From contig SKWF01000226.1 of NCBI GenBank assembly GCA_007129085.1, positions 1-12,057 of the forward strand: a stretch of DNA of 12,057 bases, read 5' to 3'. The notes below the pieces were generated by a model. It worked only from the letters and a program-made list of their open reading frames with translations, was not told the DNA's origin and searched no databases. Position numbers and translations under genes: made by a program. Positions 1-8,400 of this stretch are shown one piece after another; position 1 is the stretch's first letter; every line of letters starts with the position of its first letter. Source of the DNA: Balneolaceae bacterium (GTDB taxonomy: Bacteria; Bacteroidota; Rhodothermia; Balneolales; Balneolaceae).

Positions 1-806
1 AAAATGATCCGGAGGCGTATCAATCGGATGTGCTCGACTCGATGGTAACCCATGTGGATACGATGTTGAAACTGCAAGAAAAGGGAGCTGTTACGTTTGA
101 TTACGGCAACAATATTCGCGGCCAGGTGGCTGACCACCGGGGAATGAAAGAGGCGTTCGACTTCCCCGGTTTTGTGCCGGCCTATATTCGTCCGCTGTTT
201 TGTAAAGGCTCCGGCCCGTTTCGGTGGGCGGCGCTTTCGGGCGACCCGGAAGATATCGCCGTAACGGACAAGGCCTTGCTTGAAACGTTTCCCGAGAAGG
301 AGGCGCTCCACCGTTGGATTCATCATGCGCAGGATAAGATTCAGTTCCAGGGTCTGCCGGCGCGGATCTGCTGGCTTGAGTATGGCGAACGGGCTGAGAT
401 GGGCCTGAAATTCAATTGGTTGGTCAAAAAAGGAAAAGTGAAAGCGCCGATTGTAATTGGGCGCGATCACCTGGATACAGGCTCGGTGGCATCACCCAAC
501 AGGGAGACCGAGGCGATGAAGGACGGATCTGATGCGATTGCCGACTGGCCGCTGCTCAACGCGATGCTGAATACCGCAAGCGGGGCGAGCTGGGTGAGTC
601 TACATCACGGTGGAGGCGTAGGAATCGGCTACTCCATCCACGCCGGGATGGTTAGCGTAGCCGATGGAACCGAAATGGCCGATCGTAGATTGGAGCGCGT
701 GCTAACGAATGATCCCGGAAGCGGTGTGATGCGTCACGCCGATGCCGGTTATGAATTGGCGGAACAGGTTGCCAGGGAGCGAGGAGTGGATCTGCCGATG
801 AAGTAG
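1..806 (+). CDS. hutU: Urocanate hydratase (urocanase), C-terminal part, 5' end cut by the window
   Basis: The enzyme is the second step of histidine degradation: it adds water to urocanate to give 4-imidazolone-5-propionate in the cytoplasm, using tightly bound NAD+. The reading frame is open from base 3 and gives 267 codons, so roughly the N-terminal half is missing. Visible hallmarks are the FCKGSGPFRWAALSGDPED block, whose Cys codon at 201-203 corresponds to the active-site Cys of characterised urocanases, the IQFQGLPARICW block, the GRDHLDTGSVASPNRETE block, and the glycine-rich HHGGGVGIGYS segment (about 602-635) associated with NAD+ binding. The C-terminus, RHADAGYELA followed by VDLPMK, matches the family's normal end, so the 3' end is intact. 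A GTG at 30 lies inside the conserved protein and is not the true start. hutI and hutG lie downstream. No clear terminator follows. Confidence 0.97.
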   Translation, partial: NDPEAYQSDVLDSMVTHVDTMLKLQEKGAVTFDYGNNIRGQVADHRGMKEAFDFPGFVPAYIRPLFCKGSGPFRWAALSGDPEDIAVTDKALLETFPEKEALHRWIHHAQDKIQFQGLPARICWLEYGERAEMGLKFNWLVKKGKVKAPIVIGRDHLDTGSVASPNRETEAMKDGSDAIADWPLLNAMLNTASGASWVSLHHGGGVGIGYSIHAGMVSVADGTEMADRRLERVLTNDPGSGVMRHADAGYELAEQVARERGVDLPMK

Positions 807-905
807 AAAAAGTGGTTTCATAGAGTTAAAAAATATATGTGTTTGCAAGCTTGGTGCGTTACATAAACAGACCGGTTAAAAAGAGTTGACCGACGCCGGG
901 GAATA

Positions 906-937
906 GTTGGGTTTATGCATGGTAACATATATACTTG
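906..937 (+). promoter_or_regulatory. Candidate Bacteroidota-type promoter for the lipoprotein gene
   Basis: GTTG at 906-909 and TATACTTG at 930-937 are separated by 20 bases. This matches the known Bacteroidota consensus (TTTG, 19-21 bases, TAnnTTTG) with one mismatch in each box. Transcription would start near 943, leaving a leader of about 85-90 nt before the ATG at 1031. The surrounding 224-bp gap is very AT-rich, so a chance match is possible. Confidence 0.35.
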
Positions 938-945
938 TATACATG
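926..945. repeat. Short inverted repeat overlapping the candidate -7 box
   Basis: CATATATAC (926-934) and GTATACATG (937-945) form an inverted repeat with 8 of 9 positions matching and a 2-base spacer. It covers the candidate -7 box at 930-937. That placement would suit an operator for a dimeric repressor, but the sequence is AT-rich and low in complexity, so this is weak. Confidence 0.3.
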
Positions 946-1030
946 ATTGTGGGGTTCTAAAAATTCTTATAAAAATCGATAGTCAATAATATTTAAGAGA
1001 GACTATTATACATCAATAATTTAACTGCTT

Positions 1031-2092
1031 ATGCTTTTACGAATAGCGATAATCTGCTTGGCTGGAATGTTGCTTTTAGCCGGCTGCCAAACTCCTTCTG
1101 ATATCGATATAGAGGACACAAACCCTTCCGAAAAGAAACCGATTGAGCAAATAGATGACACTATTCAGGGTTTTCAGGGAGGTAGTGTTTTTTTTAAACT
1201 TTCAGAATATTACCGGAGCGACTCTCCAATTAAATCGGCAGATTTTTACTCCGATAGCGTACTTGTTGAACCTCTGGAGGAAGACACTTTTCAAGTTAGC
1301 CAGCCTGAAGAGCTGTTCGGAGAATATATCATTGAAAGCGTGGTGACAAACAGTGAAGATCAGGTTTTAGAATCCATGATTATATATATGATTGACCCCA
1401 AAGAAAATGACACGACCGATACAGACTCTCCAGAACCTGTCCCTCCTTCTGACGGCGTGATGGTGATTATGCCGCTCGGCGACAGTATGACGAACGATTC
1501 TCGCCCTCGTGTTACGCTTTGGAATCTGCTAACAGATGATGGCCATGAGCTGGATTATGTGGGAGATCAGCATCAAACCAGTAGTATCCCTGATCCCTAT
1601 CATGAGGGCGTGGGCGGAATTAAAATTCAGGGAATTATAGATAAAACCGAAGATTTGATGGAGAGACATCAACCCGAATATGTATTGTTGATGGTGGGGA
1701 CGAACGACATCGCGTGGTATTTTGATGAAACCGCCCAAGAGATTGCCGACCGATGGAATAAATTAATACAGCTGATTTTCGACAGTTCAGACTCCGAAAC
1801 CTATATAGTGGCCGCAACAATTCCACCGGTATCCTCGAAGGATGTAGGCAAATCAAATTTTGAGGAGAGAGACCGCGCGGTACTGGTAAAAGAGTTTAAC
1901 GAAGCTGTCAGAGCCCATATTAAAGCACGGAAAGATCGTGGAGAGAATATTGAGCCGGCTGATATGGAAGAGGCGTTACATGCGAATGAGCATCTCGCTA
2001 ATGATGGCGTTCATCTAAATGAAGAGGGGTACAGGGTGATGGGAACGGTCTATTACAATGCCGTAAACCGAGTACTCATGCGCCAAAATTAA
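1031..2092 (+). CDS. SGNH-hydrolase lipoprotein, carbohydrate-esterase (CE3-like)
   Basis: This is a predicted surface or periplasmic lipoprotein with a C-terminal esterase domain. Residues 1-19 form a lipoprotein signal with lipobox LAGC and lipidated Cys19. Residues about 45-123 look like a small beta-rich domain, possibly Ig-like. A linker rich in Asp, Thr, Ser and Pro (about 125-141) leads to an SGNH domain. Block I is MPLGDSMT with nucleophile Ser152. Block II is HEGVGGIKI, with the Gly near 195-196. Block III is GTND with Asn225. Block V is DGVHLNEEGY with Asp325 and His328. The full SGNH set is therefore present. The overall pattern (MPLGDS, LDYVG, HEG, VLLMVGTNDI) resembles acetyl-xylan esterase-type CE3 enzymes, which would remove acetyl groups from polysaccharides, but the substrate is inferred. 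The gene has its own AT-rich upstream region and no evident link to histidine degradation. Confidence 0.85.
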   Translation: MLLRIAIICLAGMLLLAGCQTPSDIDIEDTNPSEKKPIEQIDDTIQGFQGGSVFFKLSEYYRSDSPIKSADFYSDSVLVEPLEEDTFQVSQPEELFGEYIIESVVTNSEDQVLESMIIYMIDPKENDTTDTDSPEPVPPSDGVMVIMPLGDSMTNDSRPRVTLWNLLTDDGHELDYVGDQHQTSSIPDPYHEGVGGIKIQGIIDKTEDLMERHQPEYVLLMVGTNDIAWYFDETAQEIADRWNKLIQLIFDSSDSETYIVAATIPPVSSKDVGKSNFEERDRAVLVKEFNEAVRAHIKARKDRGENIEPADMEEALHANEHLANDGVHLNEEGYRVMGTVYYNAVNRVLMRQN

Positions 2093-2182
2093 CGATCAAT
2101 AAGATCGGTGACTTCACTTCATGAAGCGACTGAATTAATGTATATTTTGAGGTAAACAGACTCCTTAAAATAAATCGTTGCT

Positions 2183-3397
2183 ATGCCAGTACTTAACAAT
2201 ATTTCAACGCTTTATACCTGCAGAGATGATGGGGCTCAGCCGGACATTCATCCTATTAATGACGCCGCAATTGCCTGGAACAACGGTACGGTTGAGTGGG
2301 TGGGAAAAGCGTCGGATATACCGGCAACATTTAAATCGGCAGAGGTGATAGATGCCGGCGGAAATATTGTTATTCCGGGACTGGTAGATTGCCATACGCA
2401 CCTCTGTTTTGGCGGGTGGCGGGCTGATGAATTTGAGATGCGAATTCAGGGGAGAAGCTATCTCGAGATTGCGAAAGCGGGCGGCGGAATTTTATCTACC
2501 GTTAAAGCTACGCGAGCTGCCACAGAGAATGAACTTTATGAAAAAGCGAAGAATCTCCTTGAAGAAATTATTTCAACCGGCGTTACTTCTATTGAATGTA
2601 AAAGCGGATATGGCCTATCGGTTGAAGATGAACTGAAACAGCTGCGTGTTTATAGAAAGTTAAGAGAGGAATTCCCGGTTCATATCGTCTCCACATTTTT
2701 GGGCGCGCACACCTATCCGCCGGAGTATAAAGAGGATCGAAAAGCTTATATAAATTTGGTAATCAACGAAATGATACCGGCCGTAGCGGAAGAAAACCTG
2801 GCAACCTATTGCGATATTTTTGTGGAGGAGTCGGCCTTTTCCGTGGACGAAGCCAGAAAAATATTTGAGGCCGGGAAAGAACATGGATTGATCCCGAAGC
2901 TTCATGCCGATCAGCTTTCTTCGGGCGGCGGAGCCGAACTTGCGGCAGATATTGGGGCTGTGAGTGCCGATCATCTGGAGCAAATTTCTGATGAGGGAAT
3001 TCGCAAAATGGCGGATGCAGGAGTCATTGGTGTGACGCTGCCGATTGCCTCACTCTACACGCAACAGCCTTATTTGAACTGTCGGCCGCTGGTAGATGCA
3101 GGAGTAGAGGTTGCGGTTGCTACAGATTTTAATCCCGGTTCGGCACCCAGTTACGATCTGCGGCTGGCGATGATGTTAACCTGCAATCACGGACGCTTGA
3201 CCCCTTCTGAAGCCCTGAAGGGCGCAACTATATATGCTGCCAAAGCGATGGGTGTGGAGAAGAGTGCAGGATCCATCGAGCCGGGAAAATCGGCAGACTT
3301 TCTTTTATTAAATGCACCTTCTGTAAATTTTTGGCTCTATCACCATCAGCCCAAAAAGCCGGAGAAGATATTTTTGAAGGGGCAGCTCCTTGCGTAA
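2183..3397 (+). CDS. hutI: Imidazolonepropionase
   Basis: It hydrolyses 4-imidazolone-5-propionate to N-formimidoyl-L-glutamate, the third step of histidine degradation, in the cytoplasm. At 404 aa it has the usual length for HutI. It is a metal-dependent amidohydrolase with a TIM-barrel fold. The first metal ligands are in DCHTHLCFGG (His71, His73). ECKSGYG (residues 138-144) and LGAHTYP (His176) follow. KLHADQLSS supplies His241, ADHLE contains His264, and VATDFNPGS supplies the metal-site Asp315. The final section, GSIEPGKSADFLLL, is the typical return to the small beta domain. The start is the ATG at 2183, seven residues before the conserved ISTLYTC segment. The 90-bp gap upstream holds a CGATC/GATCG mini-hairpin (2093-2107), a CTTCATGAAG palindrome (2117-2126) and a TA-rich TATATTTTG (2141-2149) that is only an imperfect -7 box. 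It therefore may or may not have its own promoter. Confidence 0.97.
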   Translation: MPVLNNISTLYTCRDDGAQPDIHPINDAAIAWNNGTVEWVGKASDIPATFKSAEVIDAGGNIVIPGLVDCHTHLCFGGWRADEFEMRIQGRSYLEIAKAGGGILSTVKATRAATENELYEKAKNLLEEIISTGVTSIECKSGYGLSVEDELKQLRVYRKLREEFPVHIVSTFLGAHTYPPEYKEDRKAYINLVINEMIPAVAEENLATYCDIFVEESAFSVDEARKIFEAGKEHGLIPKLHADQLSSGGGAELAADIGAVSADHLEQISDEGIRKMADAGVIGVTLPIASLYTQQPYLNCRPLVDAGVEVAVATDFNPGSAPSYDLRLAMMLTCNHGRLTPSEALKGATIYAAKAMGVEKSAGSIEPGKSADFLLLNAPSVNFWLYHHQPKKPEKIFLKGQLLA

Positions 3398-3436
3398 ATT
3401 GGCAGAATAAAACTGTTCACACTTTAAACAGGCGAT

Positions 3437-4528
3437 TTGGTAGAACTACTCTTTTGGTTTGTTGTGGGGTTAATAGCGCTGATTGGCGGGGCTGATCTGC
3501 TGGTGCGTTCTGCATCGAGAACGGCCCTTTACTTCGGCATCTCCAAGCTGGTGGTGGGACTTACTGTAGTGGCTTTTGGAACCAGTGCCCCGGAGCTGGC
3601 GGTGAGTATTGAGGCAGCACTGAACAATCAAACCGACTTGATGCTCGGGAATGTGGTGGGGAGTAATATTGCCAATATTCTGCTAATTTTGGGCGTTTCG
3701 GCAATGATTATTCCGCTCAAAGTAAATGCCGATCTTATTAAATCGGATGTACCCATAATGATCGCCATTACGCTGGTGCTTATTGGGTTTGCGTATAATG
3801 GTGTTATTTCATTCTGGGAGTCGCTGGTATTTGTGATAATGTTGCTTTTCTATTTGCTCTACTTGGTGCGTCAGAGCGGAAAAACTGACTTTACTGTTAA
3901 GGAGTCGAAGGAGAAGACCGGTTCGCTTCCGTGGAATATTTTATTGGGTATTATCGGCTTAGCCGCGTTGATTCTGGGAGCCCGATGGCTGGTGAGCAGT
4001 GCTGTTGAAGTTGCGCAAATTATTGGTGTCAGTGAGCTGGTAATAGGGCTTACGGTTGTGGCATTTGGTACGTCTCTTCCGGAGGTCGTAACCTCCATTG
4101 TGGCCGCTTTAAAAGGTGAGCGCGATATCGCCGTGGGCAGCGTAGTGGGCAGCTGTATACTAAATATATTGGCTGTATTGGGCGTTACCGGTCTTATTGT
4201 GCCCGATGGTATTGCCGTACAGAATGTAGTTTTACGGTTTGATCTGATGATCCTCCTCGCCGCATCTATTGCCTGTATTCCTATATTTTTTACAGGTCAT
4301 TTGATTAGTCGATGGGAAGGATTGCTTTTCTTCAGTTTCTACGTCGCCTATATTTTTTATCTTTTTCTTTACTCAACGGAGCATCAATTGATGGAACCGT
4401 TTAGCAATACAATGTTGATGTTTGTGCTGCCAATCACCAGCTTGATGATTTTGATGGTTGCCGGAAGGGAGTTGAAAAAGCGGTGGCGTTTCCGAGGAAT
4501 GTTTAAAGACAGAAATACTCATGAGTGA
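3437..4528 (+). CDS. CaCA-family (YrbG-like) sodium/calcium-type cation antiporter
   Basis: This is a polytopic inner-membrane cation/cation exchanger. The two inverted homologous repeats typical of the CaCA superfamily are clear. In the first, GTSAPE (48-53) is followed by GNVVGSNIAN (71-80). In the second, GTSLPE (211-216) is followed by GSVVGSCILN (234-243). The repeated Glu residues (53 and 216) are the expected ion-site residues. Ca2+ is the usual substrate, but sequence alone does not fix ion selectivity. At 363 aa it is somewhat longer than typical bacterial YrbG-type proteins of about 320 aa; the surplus is an extra hydrophobic segment near 325-343 and a basic tail (RELKKRWRFRG). The TTG at 3437 is the only possible start before the conserved first helix, because an in-frame stop lies at 3425-3427. 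It begins 39 bases after hutI, and its TGA overlaps the hutG ATG. Confidence 0.93.
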   Translation: MVELLFWFVVGLIALIGGADLLVRSASRTALYFGISKLVVGLTVVAFGTSAPELAVSIEAALNNQTDLMLGNVVGSNIANILLILGVSAMIIPLKVNADLIKSDVPIMIAITLVLIGFAYNGVISFWESLVFVIMLLFYLLYLVRQSGKTDFTVKESKEKTGSLPWNILLGIIGLAALILGARWLVSSAVEVAQIIGVSELVIGLTVVAFGTSLPEVVTSIVAALKGERDIAVGSVVGSCILNILAVLGVTGLIVPDGIAVQNVVLRFDLMILLAASIACIPIFFTGHLISRWEGLLFFSFYVAYIFYLFLYSTEHQLMEPFSNTMLMFVLPITSLMILMVAGRELKKRWRFRGMFKDRNTHE

Positions 4529-5405
4529 TCCAAGATTACGAGATATTATTAGTGGCGTAGATAACCGCGAAAACAGAACGGCAGATATTATCCTGTTTCC
4601 GTCTGATATGGGCGTGAAACGAAATGGTGGCCGCTCCGGCGCATCCAAAGCCCCGGAGTTGATTTTAGAGTACCTGTTGAAGTTGACGCCCCACCCTTTT
4701 CATGCCGAAATACATACAGAGTTTTTAGGGGGTGTGAGAATTTTCGACCAGCTGACGTGCGGAGAGGGTTTGGAGGACGATCAGCAGAAATTGGGAGAGC
4801 TTGTTGAAAAATCGCTGACGGAAGGTCGGATACCGGTGGTACTCGGGGGCGGGCACGAAACTTCGTTCGGCCACTTCCTTGGCTATTGCGGAGCGAAAAA
4901 ATCGACACATATTGTAAATGTAGATGCCCATACGGATGTTCGTCCGTTGAAGGACGGGAAGCCGCATTCGGGCTCACCGTTTTACCAGGCCTTGAACCAT
5001 CCTTCAGAATTGTGCCGGTCTTACAATGTGGCCGGTGTTAATCCTGCATCGGTGAGTGTGGAACATGCCGAATTTGTGAAATCGAACGGGGCACTGGTTT
5101 TGGAAGGGGAAACAGATCAGTTGGCTGTAGAAAAGATACTGAACCGTATTGATGGAGAAAATATAATGGTCACGATGGATATGGATGGCGTGCACCAGGG
5201 ATTTGCGCCCGGTGTAAGTGCGCCCAACGGCTCAGGACTATCGGCAGAACTCTGGCTGAAGCTCGCCTTGCTGTTTGGCCTTACACCAAATGTTACATCT
5301 TTTGACCTCTGTGAAGTAAACCCAGAATATGACCGCGATCATCAAACCGTACGGCTTGCCGCTCAAACGGTATGGAATTTTTTATTGGGTGTGGCGCTTA
5401 GATAA
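4521..5405 (+). CDS. hutG: Formimidoylglutamase, arginase/agmatinase-fold (HutG)
   Basis: It probably hydrolyses N-formimidoyl-L-glutamate to L-glutamate and formamide, the last step of the direct hut branch. The ureohydrolase metal ligands are all visible: GGGHET (His112), NVDAHTDVRP (Asp135, His137, Asp139) and TMDMDGV (Asp220, Asp222). These bind a dinuclear metal centre, Mn2+ in known members. The N-terminal GVKRNGGRSGASKAPE and the APGVSAPNGSG segment match the wider family. At 294 aa it is about normal length. The ATG at 4521 lies in ATGAGTGA, overlapping the antiporter stop by 8 bp, so translational coupling is likely. The specific assignment over agmatinase or arginase rests on its place in a hut locus with hutU and hutI as much as on the sequence. 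It converges with secA 76 bases downstream. Confidence 0.88.
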   Translation: MSDPRLRDIISGVDNRENRTADIILFPSDMGVKRNGGRSGASKAPELILEYLLKLTPHPFHAEIHTEFLGGVRIFDQLTCGEGLEDDQQKLGELVEKSLTEGRIPVVLGGGHETSFGHFLGYCGAKKSTHIVNVDAHTDVRPLKDGKPHSGSPFYQALNHPSELCRSYNVAGVNPASVSVEHAEFVKSNGALVLEGETDQLAVEKILNRIDGENIMVTMDMDGVHQGFAPGVSAPNGSGLSAELWLKLALLFGLTPNVTSFDLCEVNPEYDRDHQTVRLAAQTVWNFLLGVALR

Positions 5406-5416
5406 CAAAAGACCGG

Positions 5417-5437
5417 AAGCAGGGTTTTCTTCTGCTT
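5417..5437. terminator. Weak hairpin in the hutG/secA convergent gap
   Basis: AAGCAGGG (5417-5424) pairs with TTCTGCTT (5430-5437), including two G-U pairs, around a 5-base loop. It lies 12 bases past the hutG stop in the 76-bp gap between convergent genes, where a two-way terminator would be expected. No good T tract follows on the + strand; on the minus strand only a short CTTTTG lies downstream. A competing hairpin, TGCTT/AAGCA (5433-5446), shares its right arm. Terminator function is therefore uncertain. Confidence 0.3.
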
Positions 5438-5481
5438 AAAAAAGCAATCTGATCGAAACCCGACCTCCTGAATTCTGACTC

Positions 5482-8400
5482 CTATTTTTCGATTAACACC
5501 CAGCCGTCTTGGTCTACCATCTTTTTGGCGTATTTCCACTTCACTTCCTTGGTTTCGCCGCTGCCCATATTTTGAACCTTCACGTAGTCGTTACGCCCGG
5601 GCTCTTCCTCTACGGTTACCGGCTGACGCTTTTCGCCCGGTGCTGAAGCTTGCTGTTGCTGATTTCCGTTCTCTTTATCAGCTACGCCACGGAAGCCCAT
5701 GTTTGTGGAATCCGCTTGCTGTGCATTCGCTTTATCCAGGTTGAATTTGCTCTTCGATTTTTGAGCTTCCTGAACTTTGCCGGAATCTTTCTGCATCTCC
5801 GGAATAGCTTTCCAAATCAGCGAAACGGCTTCCTTGTTGATTTCGGTAATGAGGGATTTGAACATTTCAAAAGCCTCTTTTTTGTACTCCATTAACGGAT
5901 CTTTCTGCCCGAATGATCGAAGTCCGATACCCTCTTTTACGGTATCGAGTTCGCGAAGGTGTTCCATCCATTTGTTATCAATGGTGGAGAGAATAGCTGT
6001 ACGTTCGAGAGATCGAGCTACTTCGTGACCTTCGTTTTTAGAGGCTTTTTCAACATCTACAACAATTCTCATTCGCCGAATTCCATCTGTGAAAATAACC
6101 TGGATTTTGCTCGGCTTTTTATCGGAGTCAGATTTCTCAATCTGCTTGATAATATTGTGGAGTGGCTCCGCCACCATATTCTCTTTCTTTCGGTAGGCTT
6201 CATAAGCGCGGTTCAGGATGTGATCAATCAACCCGTCATCACCCAGCTCACCCCATCGGTCGCGATCCAGCTCTACATCTACGGCAAGCAGACGCAGTAC
6301 ATCTTCGTGGATGTTTTCGTAGTTGCCCTGGAAATAGTGCTCGTTTACAATATCGACAATCAGATCCTCAATCATGTCGAAAATATCACTCTGTAGCTGA
6401 TCTCCGAGAAGGGCGTGTTTTCTACGCGAGTATACAACATTACGCTGATTGTTCAGCACGTCATCGAACTCGAGCTGACGCTTACGGATACTAAAGTTAT
6501 TCTGCTCTACTTTTTTCTGAGCCCGCTCCAGTGATTTGGAAACCCAGGGATGCTGGATTACTTCACCTTCATCAAAATTGAGCTTGTCCATGATATTGGC
6601 AATTCGGTCTGATCCGCCAAAAAGAGCCATCAACTCATCTTCGAGTGATACAAAAAACTGCGTTTCACCGGGATCTCCCTGTCGACCGGCACGACCACGA
6701 AGCTGAAGGTCAATCCGGCGCGATTCGTGACGCTCTGTACCGAGAATTGCTAAACCACCACTCTCTTTCACTTCCTTACTAAGTTTAATATCGGTACCAC
6801 GTCCCGCCATGTTTGTCGCAACGGTTACCGCACCTGGTCGCCCGGCTTCGGCAACAATTTCACTCTCCGAGGCGTGCTGCTTCGCATTCAATACGTTGTG
6901 AGGAATGTCGGCACGTTTCAGCAAACGGCTAATCGTTTCAGACACATCCACGCTTGTTGTACCGACAAGAACCGGCTGGCCTTTTTCGCGATATTCACGA
7001 ATTCGTTCAATAGAGGCGTTGTATTTTTCTCGCTTGGTACGGAAAATCAGGTCGTCTTTATCATCCCTTATAATCGGGCGGTTAGTGGGGACAACCATGA
7101 CGTCGAGGTCGTAAATTTCGTTAAATTCTCCCTCTTCCGTAGCGGCTGTACCTGTCATACCCGCCAGTTTGTGGTACATTCTAAAGAAGTTCTGCAGGGT
7201 AATGGTGGCGTAGGTCTGTGTTGCGGCCTCAACCTTTACATTCTCCTTCGCCTCTATTGCCTGGTGGAGTCCGTCGGAATACCGTCGGCCTGAAAGTACA
7301 CGTCCGGTGTGCTCATCCACAATCTGCACCTTGCCATCCTGAACAATATACTCCTCTTCGCGTTCGAAAAGTGTATATGCTTTCAGCAGCTGGTTGATTG
7401 TGTGAATTCGTTCACTTCTCTCAGCAAAACGTCTGTGTAGTTCGTTGAACCGTTTTTCCCGCTCCTGCTGAACATCCTGCTTGGCCTCATCAATTTTCTT
7501 CTGCTTGTATTCTTCACTGAACTCATCGTTGTTTTCAATCTCTTCAACTTGTTCAGCTTCCAGCTCTTTAATCTCTTCTTCCAGCTCGGATGTTTCCAGC
7601 CCGAGGTCAGGAATGATAAACATCTCAGTATCTTCATCACCTTTAACGAGGAATTCACGCCCTTTTTCCGTCATCTCGATGTTTTTCATCTTCATATCTA
7701 CTGCATAGAAGAGATACTCATCAACAAAAGGGAGGTTTTTGGCATTATCAGCCAGGTAGATCGCTTCAGTACTTTGAACCAGCTTCTGCATTTTGGGGTC
7801 CTGCATCAGCTTTTTAAAGCGGGAGTTTTTAGGGAATCCACGAGATGCCCGGTAGAGTGCCAATCCGGCTTTGTCCGTCTCTTCTTTTTCGAGATGTTGC
7901 TCAGCTTCTTTGACAAGTTGAGAGACCAACTTTCGCTGTGCATTTACAAGTGCTTCAACCCGCGGCTTCATCTCTTCAAATTTTTGGTCGTCGCTCCCCT
8001 GTGGAACGGGGCCTGAAATAATAAGCGGTGTACGGGCTTCATCAATAAGAATGGAATCCACCTCATCAATAATGGCAAAATGGTAACCCCGCTGAACCAG
8101 TTGTTCTTCTTCAACTACCATGTTGTCACGCAGGTAATCGAATCCAAATTCATTATTGGTTCCGTAGGTGATGTCGGCACGATACGCTTTTCGCCGCGGC
8201 TCGGAGTTTGGTTTATAATGGTCAACACAGTCTACGGTTAACCCGTGGAAGTTGAACAGCGGTTCATTCCATTCTGCATCACGCTGGGCGAGGTAAGTGT
8301 TAACGGTTACAATATGCACGCCGCGCCCGGCCAATGCATTCAAGTATGCGGGCATAATAGCTGCGAGCGTTTTACCCTCACCGGTTTTCATTTCGGCGAT

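Noticed and set aside
807..1030. A riboswitch or small RNA gene in the long AT-rich gap
   Set aside because: No conserved riboswitch core, extended stem or terminator-like ending could be found by eye; only a promoter-like pair and a short inverted repeat are supported.
2093..2126. CGATC/GATCG mini-hairpin and CTTCATGAAG palindrome as a terminator after the lipoprotein gene
   Set aside because: The stems are only 5 bp each and no T tract follows, so terminator function is not supported.
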